Origin: Geosiphon pyriformis
Lineage: Eukaryota; Glomeromycota; Glomeromycetes; Archaeosporales; Geosiphonaceae
DNA length: 64,000 nucleotides
Assembly: GCA_016748015.1 (NCBI GenBank)
Contig: JAAOMT010000302.1
Location: forward strand, 399,725 to 463,724
Direction of reading: 5' to 3'
Shown piece by piece: positions 38,096-48,739 of the stretch (its first letter is position 1; the number at the start of each line of letters is the position of its first letter). The notes under the pieces were generated by a model that did no database searches, was not told where the DNA came from, and saw nothing but the letters and a program-made list of their open reading frames with translations. Both the position numbers and the translations under genes were made by a program.

Positions 38096-39130
38096 AATGA
38101 TTCATCAAGAAAATTTTTCTCTTCTTTTTTTTGATTAAAATCGTTTCTAATATCGAACATTTTTTTTTACAAATAGTATAGACTACAACAAAATTAATCA
38201 TTAGAAAGGGAGTGATAATATATATTCACTACTAAGTGAATTTTTTTGGTGTGTGAAGGAGAAAGTGTAGGGAAAAAGTTATCTAATGGTGTGTGTGATG
38301 ATTACTTGTAAGGTAATGAGGAAATTAATCATTCTGTCTTGGGGATATTAAAACAAAATATGTATTCGGGCGGGTTCCCTTTGATCTTTACAGTCTTCTT
38401 CTATTCACCAGCGCTTTTTCTTTACTCATAAGGGCATCATTCTACAATTCTTGTCATTACGTGATTTCCTTAGATAATTTCAAAAGTATTGTTGTTAGGT
38501 GCTCATTCTTCTTTCCTATAAACCTTATTTTGTCAATTCTATTCATCATTATCATCCCAGTCTTCAATACGTTTACGTTGTTATTATCTTATTTGGCTCT
38601 GTTTATAAATTTATATTGTACAGATTTAAAGTATTTCATATTAGTATAACCCATTATAGACTTTACATTTTGTCCTTGCTGATTACAGTTTGTCTCATCA
38701 AACACTTCAAACCTTTTTCCTCTTATAGAATATCAAATTTCATTAATCTCACGCTATTGTGGATTATCTTTCAAAGTTTCCTTTCCTAGCATATATACAT
38801 ACATAAAAATTACATAGTTTATTAGAACATTCGGCTAGAATTTCTTTCCCTTGTGATAAAATCCACCCTTACCCTTTTTTCCATTGGTCAATTATCAACT
38901 ATTTGTTTTGTAATCGATTTGTCTTCAAGAAGATTGCTCCTTTGTCATCAACTATTTTTGCTATAATAAATAATCATTGGCCATCGAACAAGGTTTTTTT
39001 ATTCACCAGATATAAATTTGAAATCATTATTTACAATTGTTTGTTGATATATGTAACCGGGTAAAATGACTGACGAAAAAATTTCCCATATTTATACCGA
39101 TTCATCAGGAAATTAGGACCGAAAAGGATT
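38096..39130. other. 3' region of the WOPR gene; no further gene seen
   Basis: T-rich with moderate GC. Hydrophobic frames at 38461-38789 are T-driven and not called. It probably holds the 3' UTR. Confidence 0.5.
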
Positions 39131-39169
39131 GTCTGTGTATGTATGTGTGTGTGTGTGTGTGTGTGTGTT
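39131..39169 (+). repeat. (TG)n microsatellite
   Basis: About 18 TG units with two TATG interruptions at the left end. Confidence 0.93.
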
Positions 39170-39172
39170 GAC

Positions 39173-39640
39173 ATGTCAAAAAATAAAGCCAAATGTGTAA
39201 AGAAAGGCCAAAAAACTCTATTTGACAAAGTGTTTGAGAATTTTCATTTGATCTTGAAAAATCTTTTGAATCAAAAATTCAAATGTTATGTCAACAAAGA
39301 GGGAAAAACAAAAATTCGTAGCCTCGATCTTTTGGGAATACTTGGGATAGGATCTTTAAGCGAAAAATTCTAAAAATTGTCCGAAATATTAAAAGGCTTA
39401 CATGAGCCTACCGATCTCGCAAAACTAGTCGAGGGAACCTGTTTCGTAATGCATATACGTCAAAATCGTGACAATAAATCTCCATTTTTGTTATCTCACC
39501 TTTTACTCTTCCCTTTTTCCCCCGAAATGCAACCAATACCGCTGCCATCACCACTTCCGCTAACAGGAAAGGTTACTTCTCTGCCGCCAAGCAAAAAGAG
39601 GCTCTCGGGTGATAAAAGTGGTACCTCTCTCGATTTCTAA
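39173..39640 (+). pseudogene. Unidentified basic protein-like frame with one in-frame stop
   Basis: From ATG 39173 a Lys-rich frame runs MSKNKAKCVKKGQK to SLSEKF, meets TAA at 39371, then continues in the same frame (KLSEILKGLHEPTDLAKLVEG) to 39640. The single TAA could be a mutated CAA, or the later part could be spliced. No family is recognised. It may be a young pseudogene or exons of an unknown gene. Confidence 0.35.
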
Positions 39641-40500
39641 CCTACGACTTTTCAGCGATATCGCCTCAATTGTCAGCTTCGAACGACCGGGACTTAGGGC
39701 CCTATTGGAACGGGCAAGTCGCCGAGTCGTCTCAGAAGTTGAAATTACCCATCGCGATCGTCCTGCCCCTTTGCCTTCGGTCTCCACCGATCCATCTCCA
39801 TTCTCCAAAACTCGTGGTTCTGTTCGACGATAAAACCTCCGACGACCATGAACTTTCCCATCAAACGCTATCTTCACCTACAGAATGTAAGTACGGCGAG
39901 CAGTTGAATACACAAGAGAGCGTCAGACGGAAAACCAGAACAACGGCGGTATGCAACAAGCAACTACGCTTGCGAGAAACTCAATCCCTTATTGCTGATC
40001 AAGATGTATGCCAACCACCTTCATTGAAGTGATGGATGGGCTTGGGGAGATTGTCTTTAATACCGTAGTGGGTTTGCAAAAAAAGTGTTTTGATGTGTTA
40101 AAGAGGAAAAAAATGTCTTCTTTTTAGGTATCTGGGGCGAAAGAAAGTTTTGTAAAGCTCTTACGAGGTTGCTCCTGCAGAGTGAAATCTACAGAAAAAA
40201 GTTCGTGTTCTTCACTCACGAGTTTGACACGATCGTCATCGTAAGGCGAGGAAAATTACGCGAAAGACTATCCGGAAATGCTTTGCTGGGCACATCACCG
40301 TTTCCATAACGTCTGATCGCCAAGGCCGAGGAGTTAGGAGTTATCATCCAAAATGAACTTAAACATCTAAGATTCGTGCCAGATGTGATCACATAAAAAG
40401 CATCGGAGGGTCCAATGCCGGATGTAAAGGACAGAAATGAAAATGGCGCACAGTGGATCATTCTCCACGCATTGCTTGAACCTCTCTTAAGGGTCATGCA
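39641..40500 (+). pseudogene. GC-richer island with unidentified gene-like readings
   Basis: This stretch is clearly richer in G+C and in CpG than its surroundings. The plus strand has a 120-codon frame 39670-40032. Near 40120-40530 it reads EFDTIVIVRRGKLRERLSG and AKAEELGVIIQNELKHLRF, interrupted by two TAA stops. A possible donor GTAAGT follows 39887. The minus strand also has open frames (39877-39560, 40497-40216), so the coding strand is not certain. No family is recognised. Confidence 0.3.
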
Positions 40501-41163
40501 GGAAATAATAGCAGTATTGATGTTTATCCAATTATAGGAATTTTGTTAATCTCATTAACTAAATTTGTATATATGTAATTTTTAACACATATATTGTACT
40601 TGTTAGTCTTTTATTGTTTGCAAATTTTGTTTATATATTTTATTTTGTAACGTATTATGAGTAATTTATGATTTATATGCTTTTTTAATATCAGCATTAA
40701 TTATTTTAATTTTTATTAAAGTTAAATTTTATAATTAAAAATGAAATTGGTTTTATATAACAACAATTTGTAATATTTTTGATAATTCTTAATATTATAA
40801 AGTAATTTGATAATATTTTTTTTTTATAAGTGTAATCAAACTACTACTTATTACACAATTATAAAGATTTTAAAATAAGTGTAATTCATGTTTTTTTTTA
40901 TATAACTAGTTATTTGGACCAATCAAGTTTACATTACATGTTAAAAATACTGAAAACATTAACTGATTTACAAAAAATATTAATATTAATATTATATAAT
41001 AATTAAAAAATAAAAAAATTTATAAACAATTTGTTAATTAAAATAATTTATTTATTAAATTAGTTTTTAATAATAGTTTTTTTTATAATAAAATTAAAAG
41101 TATATATAAAAATATAATCAAAATTTTTTTTAAATTACAACAAATATAATTTACACTAAAATA
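40501..41163. other. AT-rich spacer
   Basis: A/T-dominated, with no frame or repeat structure of note. Confidence 0.55.
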
Positions 41164-41533
41164 ATGGACCTTCATGGTCCAGTTCCCAAATGGTTCAATC
41201 TTTCTGTTGTATTTTTTGAGGCTTCTCATTTTTCTCTATTGGTGTCAGCTGGTGCTGGCCCTCTGGACATTTGTGGTTTTAATAATTTTGTGTCTATCTA
41301 TGATTGCCTTTCTCAGGTTGGCACTAATAGCTTGTTTGTATACATGGATGGTTCATTGAAGAATTTGGATATGGTTGGTTGTAGAGCCAGAGCTGCTGCC
41401 TTTTTTGAGGACATTAATTTGGGTTTGGGTATTGGTGTTTATGGCTTATTGTTGTCCACTTTGACAGAGCTGCAGGCTATAGCATTGGCTCTGAAGTGCA
41501 TGCCTGCAGCTCATTCTGTTCATCTGTTTTTGG
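41164..41533 (+). pseudogene. LINE fragment: RNase H domain, cut by element B
   Basis: An open 127-codon frame starts MDLHGPVPKWFNLSV. It contains the RNase H start FVYMDGSLKNLDM and LLLSTLTELQAIALALKCM, matching the LINE RNase H of copies 1 and 2. It stops being LINE-like at about 41533, where the TGTTACC of a Ty3 LTR begins. It is 5' truncated. It shows no internal stop and much less AT mutation than copy 2, so it appears younger. Confidence 0.85.
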
Positions 41534-42601
41534 TGTTACCCGAGTAGAAAAACTGATCCAAAGTTATGAAGAAATGTAAAATAACACAGAATAGCGCAAT
41601 AATATTGGATAATGCATTATAACATAGGATAACGTGTTATAACACAGGATAACACAGAATAGTGCACAATAACATAGGATAATGTGTTATAATACAGAAT
41701 AACACAGAATAACATGTAATAATGTTAGATAATGTGTTATAACATAGAATAACTAGCAATAACATAGAAAAACGAAGCAATAACAGAAATAACAAAGCAA
41801 TAGCTAGTGATAGTGAGACAATTGAAAGCAATTCTATAAAACCAAAAGAATGTATAAAAGCAAGTAGTTGTAAAAGTTAGAAAAGACAGACAGACAGATA
41901 AATATGAATCTTTAGACAAGAATCAAATATCCATACTCTTTCATCATTTATTATCCTCCCTATTTCATTTTCTGAAATAAACCAATTATTAAAGAAATCA
42001 AAGTCATGAATTCATGTTCCCAAACTTCGTAGAATTTACGTGAATTAATCCTTGTCTCATATCTTTGTTTTAGGACAGATGCTTTTAGCATAACCACCTC
42101 GAATGATCAATGATTTGGACCAATTGCTCTTGATCACAGTGATTGATGATACTAATTTATCTTTTCTTTCTTTTCTTTTCTTTTCTTTTTCTTTTCTTTT
42201 TCTTTTTTAATTTTTTGTGGAGCGGCAACATAATAAAATCAACTGTCTGGGAATAGACTTTGTAATAGCCTGGTAAAAGAGAGAAGCTTCTCCTAAATTT
42301 TGGATATTAACGTTATCTTGTTAGCTTACCAGAAGAGCAAAAAGACAATGCCAGATCCTAACGACTGCGCTTATTAGCTCAGAAAAAAAAGCTCATATTT
42401 ACAGAAAATATTGTAATCGACAAAAGACAAACTCTGTGCCTTATAACAAAAGAACTCAATGGGTAAATTCACATCCAGGAATAGACCTTCAGAGACTGAT
42501 AATCAAGACTAAGCCAACAGAATTATGCGGAAGATATATTATCAATAATTGAGAGCACCAAACATTACCATTTCCCATACCCACCAAGTTTACCTGTAAC
42601 A
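41534..42601 (+). repeat. 5' LTR of element B
   Basis: It starts TGTTACC and ends TGTAACA, about 1068 bases. It contains 50-base tandem repeats in U3, a TATAAAAG box near 41852, an AATAAA signal near 41976 and a TTTTC-rich tract at 42161-42211. The right border is followed directly by a TTTGGTGCT primer-site-like sequence, as after the LTR of element A. The left border cuts a LINE frame. Confidence 0.75.
41631..41780 (+). repeat. 50-base tandem repeats in U3 of LTR B, each with a palindrome
   Basis: The motif AAYGTGTTATAAYAYAG recurs at 41631, 41681 and 41731, exactly 50 bases apart, with a partial copy at 41611. Each holds the palindromic core TGTTATAACA or a one-change variant. Confidence 0.8.
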
Positions 42602-42610
42602 TTTGGTGCT
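42554..42610 (+). other. LTR-end / primer-site region of element B with hairpin
   Basis: Bases 42554-42568 (AGCACCAAACATTAC) can pair with 42596-42610 (GTAACATTTGGTGCT), 13 of 15 positions. This spans the LTR end and the putative primer-binding site TGGTGCT. It resembles the U5-primer-site stems of other retroelements. Confidence 0.5.
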
Positions 42611-42679
42611 TCCTGTGAGGTTATAAATTTACAGAGACAGAGCACCCCAGAAATACACAAAAGTGGTGACTATTAGAAC

Positions 42680-43415
42680 AATAGGAAAGGACCACTCCTT
42701 GTACGGAAAAGCACTATTTCAGTACTTTTGAAAAGATTTAGGAATACCAGCAGAAATTACTATTGCAGAAAATGACTTTTGCAACTATATCACCACAAAA
42801 ATCAACTGCTTGTTAGGCCACACAACAGACACAAGAAGACTTGGAAAACAAATCCATCAAAGCTTACTAAGATACTTAACAACTACCACTACTCAAGTGA
42901 TTGCTGAAACCCTATGCATAGTCAATATGGACATTAAACACTATGTAACAAAATGATTCTCTCAAGTACAACAACCAGTAGAATCCGATCTGGAGGAATA
43001 TGAGTATGGATCCAATAATCCCACAACTGCCCAAGACAAATCCATGGTCAACAAGAAACCAAGGATCTTCTCCCCAATAACTCCATCATACCATCAGACA
43101 TCCCAAAGTAGAATTGTATTCAACCCACCTCTGGAAACCCAGTTGGAAACACCACAAACTTCTGGAAACTCACATCTTTGGAATCAACAAAGTTAGAACA
43201 AATCACTGAGAGAATACAAATTGCTGTTTGGAAATCTTACTCCAGCAGCCAGTCAACCAGAAGGAAACACATCAACTTGAAAACAGCCACCAGCACAAAA
43301 CCCAACAGAATTAGCATCTCTCCTGATGGAAGGAACAGCTATCCTACAACCTATTGGTTCAAGTGACAAAGAGAAACAACCAGCATTAGCACCCAGAGAA
43401 CACTCAAATACGTAG
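42680..43415 (+). pseudogene. Element B gag, N-terminal part (before element A insertion)
   Basis: An open reading of about 240 codons with TGA/TAG breaks: TITKINCLLGHTT-like, TRRLGKQIHQSLLRYL, then a Pro/Ser/Thr-rich linker to PALAPREHSNT. It corresponds in position to the N-terminal gag piece of element A (44390-44738). It ends at the left border of element A. Confidence 0.65.
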
Positions 43416-44380
43416 TGTTACCAACCAAAACTTGAGATATTAATTAACATAATATTACCCTTATAATTTCTACCATTAAATTAGCATATATTATCATTCA
43501 AATTATCACTTATTATTTAATCAAATTATCGAATATTATCAATCAATTAATAATCCAATTTGTACTATAAAAATTAGGATGATCAAATTACACAATACCC
43601 CAAACAATTTAATATTCAAGAGTTTGCTAAAATTTGTAGAAATTCGCTGAAATAATTGATAGTTCACCAAAATATTCAATAGTTCATAGAAATAACTTGT
43701 AAGTTTGCCGAAATGTACCTTTAGTTCATTGAAATCATAGTAAAGAAAATAATTCAAGTTCACAGACTAGTACTACAACAAGTTGTATAAAAGAAGAGCT
43801 TTTCTCTTTGAGAAAATATATTCTTACCTTTAGATATCTTAATTTGAATCAATTCAATACACAAAAACGAAATAAATATCAAATAATTCAAAAATCAACT
43901 TCTTAATTATTGCACTTGAAAATTCCCAAAACCCAACTAACATTTTGAAATTGATTAGCTACCAATTTCAGTAAACTGTTAGTGACTTCAGATTTGGATA
44001 GAAAACATTCCCTTGACAGAATTCTATTTCTTTTACATTTCTTTTATTTTTTTTTCTTTTCTTATTACAATCATTAGGGTAGCCTACAGACAAAATTTCT
44101 GTAGAAGAGTTGACTTTCACAGCAAAGTAACTACACATTTTTAGTAAGCTTCTAGGCAAGCAATTCCTGAGAAAGAGTTGATGTTTACTACAACATAACT
44201 ACATAAAGTAACTGGCAAGGAATTGGCCATTCCACTCATAAGCCCAGCAGTTTAAATTATAGGAGATAATTTGAAGATAAATTCAGTTACTGGAGGTTCA
44301 ACCACATTCAGAAAACGTGAATTTACAACAAACAGATATTAATAACTATTAAGAAAAGAGACCAAAAACCTCTGGTAACA
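43416..44380 (+). repeat. 5' LTR of element A
   Basis: It starts TGTTACC and ends GGTAACA, 965 bases. A TATAAAAG box is at 43786-43793. Upstream of it (about 43600-43745) lie repeated TTCGCTGAAAT / TTGCCGAAAT / TTCATTGAAAT-like units. TTTGGTGCTC follows at 44381, a possible primer-binding site (TGGTGCTC) two bases from the LTR. Confidence 0.93.
43786..43793 (+). promoter_or_regulatory. TATA box of LTR A
   Basis: TATAAAAG inside the LTR, also present as TATAAAAA at 52617-52624 in the 3' LTR. It lies downstream of the TTCRCYGAAAT-like array, a reasonable position for the U3/R boundary. Confidence 0.6.
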
Positions 44381-44381
44381 T

Positions 44382-45900
44382 TTGGTGCTCTTTTATGGAA
44401 ATAACACAGCAACAACAAAATTCAAAGTGGCAACCATACCAGACACAGCAACTCTAGAGTATTATCAGTCAATTTACACCCATTGCAAGCAAAAATTCAA
44501 CATTCCAGACGGAATTGAAATTGTCAAGAGAACACTTTACTTATATATTAAAAACCGTATCAACAATTATTTTCTTAGAAATTACAACATTTCAGAAGTT
44601 AGAAGCAATCTCTACAATAATTTAGTGCACTATTCACGATTAGGAACTAAAAACCTTAACAGTAAAACACTTGTCACCTACTTCCAAGAACTCAATTATA
44701 ACATTATCAAGTATTGCGAAGAAAAATATTCAGTGTAGTCCAAATACTTTTTTGACTTTGAATCAGAAACAGAAACAAGCAACAAAGGCAAACAAAAAGC
44801 AAAACAACACTCAAAAACCACTTCAAACACTCCAATACTGACAAAGACAACTGCCAAACACTTGCAAACACCTGAACAAAGAACCAGTGTCAAATTACCA
44901 CTCTCAATTACACCATTTCCAGCTTGACTTGCTTAACCACAAACACTAAAGCTTACCACTTATTTGGTTTTCAAGAATAGAAGATTTTCAGTCACCCAAA
45001 AGCCCTATTCAACAACAGAAACCAATATTAACTAGCACAAACCTTATTGACTACTTAGCAGAAAATCGAAGTGAAGAGACCAAATCAGAACAAGAAACAG
45101 AAGACTCAGAAAACAAAAAAGAAATAGCCTCTACATATATCGCAAAAATTCCTGAGTTCACAGAAGAAGACAGCAAAACCAGTCCTCAAAAATGGCTTGA
45201 CAAAGTCTCAAAAGCAGAAGATGCAAATGGTTGGAATACTGCCAGAATGTTAAAAGCAATTCCATACTTCTTACAAGGGATGGCTGGTAAATGGTTTGAA
45301 AACTTGGAAGCCCCACCAGAATACTGGGAAGCATTTAAAACTGCTTTTCTAGAACAGTTCACTGACAATAACACTTCCATTATCCTTCAAAATCAGTTCC
45401 GAAATATCAAGCAAGAACCAAGTAAATCAGTTATGACTTATTTTGGGAAATTCAACAAACTGCTTAGAAAGATTTGCCAATTGGAAACCAATGAATACTA
45501 CTCCAATGCACAAATTTTGGATCAATTCATTGCTGGACTAAAAGACAAACTTATCAAGAAAGTTTGCCTACATGCACCAGAAAATTTAGCCACTGCTATT
45601 CAACAGGCAAAAAACTATGAAATGGCCATGAAAAAAGCCAACCATACCAAACTTGTTAACCTGGCTATTGGAGAAACCAGCTCAGCAGCTGAAAAAAAGA
45701 TTGATCAATTAACCAAGAAAGTTGAAAACTACTTTATTAACCAACAGCAACAACAGCAGCTGCAGCAATCACAACAACCACAAAGATACTAACTCCTACA
45801 ATGACACAATCAAAACAACTTTGGACCATCATCCAACAACCAAATCCAAAATTGTCATTATTGTGGAATTCCAGAACACTGGAAATGCGATTGTAGAAAA
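44382..45900 (+). pseudogene. Element A gag polyprotein
   Basis: The N-terminal part is open to 44738. After a TAG the frame resumes with a linker (45060-45130) and the gag core to 45792, including KWLDKVSKAEDANGWN, FLQGMAGKWFENLE, FKTAFLEQFTD and VMTYFGKFNKLLRKI, typical of the retrotransposon gag domain. A Gln-rich run follows. A zinc knuckle CHYCGIPEHWKCDC (C-x2-C-x4-H-x4-C) at about 45857-45898 lies in a shifted frame. Gag forms the particle and packages RNA. The leading TTG of the frame lies within the primer site, so the true start is unknown. Confidence 0.85.
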
Positions 45901-46379
45901 TTTCAATAAGACCAACAACAGAGGAATAATTAACGTTATTTCCAATCACAACAATCATATTATCTACTATCATCAGCTCAATATTTACTAAGGCTACAAT
46001 ATTCAAACCACTATTATTAACCTGCTCCACAACCAATCCAACAACAGTATCAACAATTATCCACACCACAATATCAAGTGCCAACCAGAAGATTGATTCA
46101 ATATAATCAATTTACACCACAAAACCGTTTTTCAACAAACAACAACAGATTAAATTCCAACAACTAATTAACCACTCAAAATTCGAATCAACATAGACCC
46201 ATACACTATCACACTCAATTCAGTTATTTTACAATACCAGAGGAATCAAATTTTCAGCAAACTGCACTTTTTGAAGGTAAAGCTGCAGTACCAAGGCAAA
46301 ATCCTTCTAATAATACTATCCCACCAGCCAGAATTGCCTGAAATGCCAATCTTTCAGACATCTTTCCATTCGAATTTGA

Positions 46380-46830
46380 AGCCAATGAATCACCATTTCT
46401 ACTTAGCAATGTAGCAGTTAACAAACAAAAAGCTATTACAGCAATGTATACTAAAACTGAAGTAGAAGAAAAACCAATTCACTTAATATTAGACAGTGGA
46501 TTTGCTGGAAGTATTATTACCTACCAATTAATACAACAGCTTCAATGAACTGTTGACAAACCAGCTCAAACTGTCATCATTATGGCAGATGGTATGAAGA
46601 AGACACCAGTAAGAGAAATTGATAATTTTTCATTCACCATTGATGGAATCACTATTTTAGTTAAAGTCCTAGTCATGGATGTATCCCAATACCAAGCTTT
46701 CGTCAGAAATGATTGACTTCTCAAGGCCAATGCAAATTTAGATTGGGAAATTCAGGAATTAAAAATCTTATATCAAGGACAACACACCATAGTATCTGCT
46801 ATGTGTAGAACTTTTAACAAATGATCAAAA
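46380..46830 (+). pseudogene. Element A aspartic protease domain
   Basis: ILDSGFAGSIITYQLIQQL carries the D-S-G active site (about 46489). It is followed by the VIIMADGMKKTPVREIDNF flap-like region and VSQYQAFVRND, then an in-frame TGA where related sequences have Trp (NDWL). One TGA at 46546 replaces a likely Arg. It processes Gag-Pol in intact elements. Confidence 0.8.
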
Positions 46831-46989
46831 AAAACCCCAGTACTTGAATTTGAAAAAGAGAAAAAAATGCCACTCACTGAAACCTACATGGCTCTTGGAT
46901 CAACATCCAATTGGGCTGAGGAAACAGAACAAAAAATCTTTGAAGAATCAAGAAAATAGAAGAAAGTTAGATATTCTACACCAGAACCA

Positions 46990-47640
46990 TGAAAACAATC
47001 ACCCTACATTTCACTTAAATGCAGAAATTGTAACAAAAAACTTCCATCAATGGAAGTCTACATTTTACCTGAAGAAAAATATGAAAATCATACTTGTTAT
47101 TACTGCAAGACTTGCCACAGAGAACGATGGGGCCATCTAATAAAAAGAAGTGGAAAATAGGACAACACCCCTTGTTTGACTTGTGGAGATATGCTACTAG
47201 AAAAATACAATTGGATTAATATAGCAATGAAAGGAGGAGTCTGCGATCCAACCTGCCAATATGCTTTATCAATTTCAAAAAAAGTCAAAAGAAGAACACT
47301 TTTTGATGCAGCATACAACAGTGCTTTCAACAAACTTTATTACTACCCCTATGATGCTGAGATGATTTTTGACCTAGCAATGGCATTAGTTAATGGAGCT
47401 ACCAAAGAAGATGTCCATCAAATGAAAGAAGCAGAATACATTGAATACACTATAGAATTAACTGGATTTGATTACGAAGATGAAGTAGAAGTCTACCACC
47501 AAATTGCAAGTTACATCTATCCAACCCAAGAAGCTCAAATTCAATGATTAGAGCAAATAAACATTAGGCTATGTGAAGAATGCATTATGCCTTGTGATGA
47601 ACAGTGATGTTCTGAATGCTATGTCCTTAGCATCCCACTA
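46990..47640 (+). pseudogene. Element A Cys-rich zinc-finger-like module between protease and dUTPase
   Basis: Cysteine pairs in order: CRNC (about 47021), CYYCKTC (about 47095), CLTC (47179), CDPTC (about 47249), then after a roughly 100-residue helical stretch CEEC, C and CSEC (47575-47620). The same arrangement occurs in element B (55230-55480 and 55782-55835). Pairs of CxxC suggest zinc binding. I do not recognise the family, and it is not a usual Ty3 domain. The frame holds one TAG (GK*DN) where Trp is likely. Confidence 0.7.
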
Positions 47641-47779
47641 CCAATTAAAGATGACCAGCACGAAATCGAATTTGGAATACAGGATGAAGAAGTCCCAGTA
47701 ACCCTTATTTATCTCACTAAAAACCAACCTGTCATAACACTCAAATACTTCAACAATAAAAAACAAAGAATCAAGTCTA

Positions 47780-48170
47780 AGAAAGCCCATGAAATTGATG
47801 CTGGATATGATTTAAGATATCCAGAAAAAGATACCCTCATTCTTCAACCAAAATCTCTTACAAGAATTAATCTAAAAATTGCTCTTGAAATTCCACCAGG
47901 AACAATGGTACAAATCGCCTCCCGATCCTTCCTAGCAAGCAAAAAAATCAACATAAGAGGAGGAATTATTGATGCTGGATACACTGGAGATATTACAGTA
48001 ATGCTTCAAAATAAAACTAACAAATTATTTAAGATTGAATATGCTGAAAAGATTGCCCAAACTATTTATTTGCCCTTAATTAACATTTCAGATTTGCAAT
48101 TAGTCAATTAAAGAGAACAATTAGGGAAAAACAAGAGAGGAACCCAAGATTTTGGTTCAACTGAACAATT
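47780..48170 (+). pseudogene. Element A dUTPase domain
   Basis: All five motifs of trimeric dUTPase are visible: HEIDAGYDL (1), ASRSFLASK (2), RGGIIDAGYTGDI (3), AEKIAQTI (4) and RGTQDFGST (5). dUTPase splits dUTP to dUMP and pyrophosphate and so limits uracil in new DNA. The domain is fused into pol between the Cys-rich module and the RT. It is open apart from a TAA at 48109 between motifs 4 and 5. Host dUTPase capture is the likely origin (inference). Confidence 0.85.
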
Positions 48171-48739
48171 CATGGTTCCAGTTAATATAGCTCTCAATAC
48201 ACAGAACAAATCTTACCAGATTCTCAGACTTCCACAACTAATTACTATTTCACCCTTTGGAGAACATCACGAAATTTATACCTGTGGAAAACCCACTACT
48301 ACTCAACAAATCTTTGAAGCCAATGAACAAATTTGCATGAAACATGACATCTCAATCCCAAACATTTATCTTTCAAAAAGAATAAAGAAAGTCTGAGTTA
48401 CTTTTTACAACCCTAATCATCACCTCATCATTTTACTAAATAATTTGGAAATCAGAATTATTCACAGTAATATCTTTCAACAAGAATTATCCCAAACAGT
48501 TTTTAACTTTTTGGAAATTATTGGATATTCTCTCCCCAGAATAAACCCAAAACCCAGTTCTGAAAACTATCACATTGTTGTTGAAAAATTATCTCGAATC
48601 AACATAGGACAACTAGAGCCCCAACAACAGAACCAGCTTAAGGAGTTAATTACAGAACATGCAGACATATTCACCGAAAACAATAATGATTTAAGAAGAA
48701 CTGATTTGGTCTAACATTAAATCTACACAGGAGATATCA

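Noticed and set aside
38461-38789. Hydrophobic frames downstream of the WOPR gene
   Set aside because: T-rich DNA always gives Phe/Leu/Ile-rich readings; no start context or family similarity.
45737-46084. Hydrophobic minus-strand frame in element A
   Set aside because: It is antisense to the Gln/Asn-rich gag linker.
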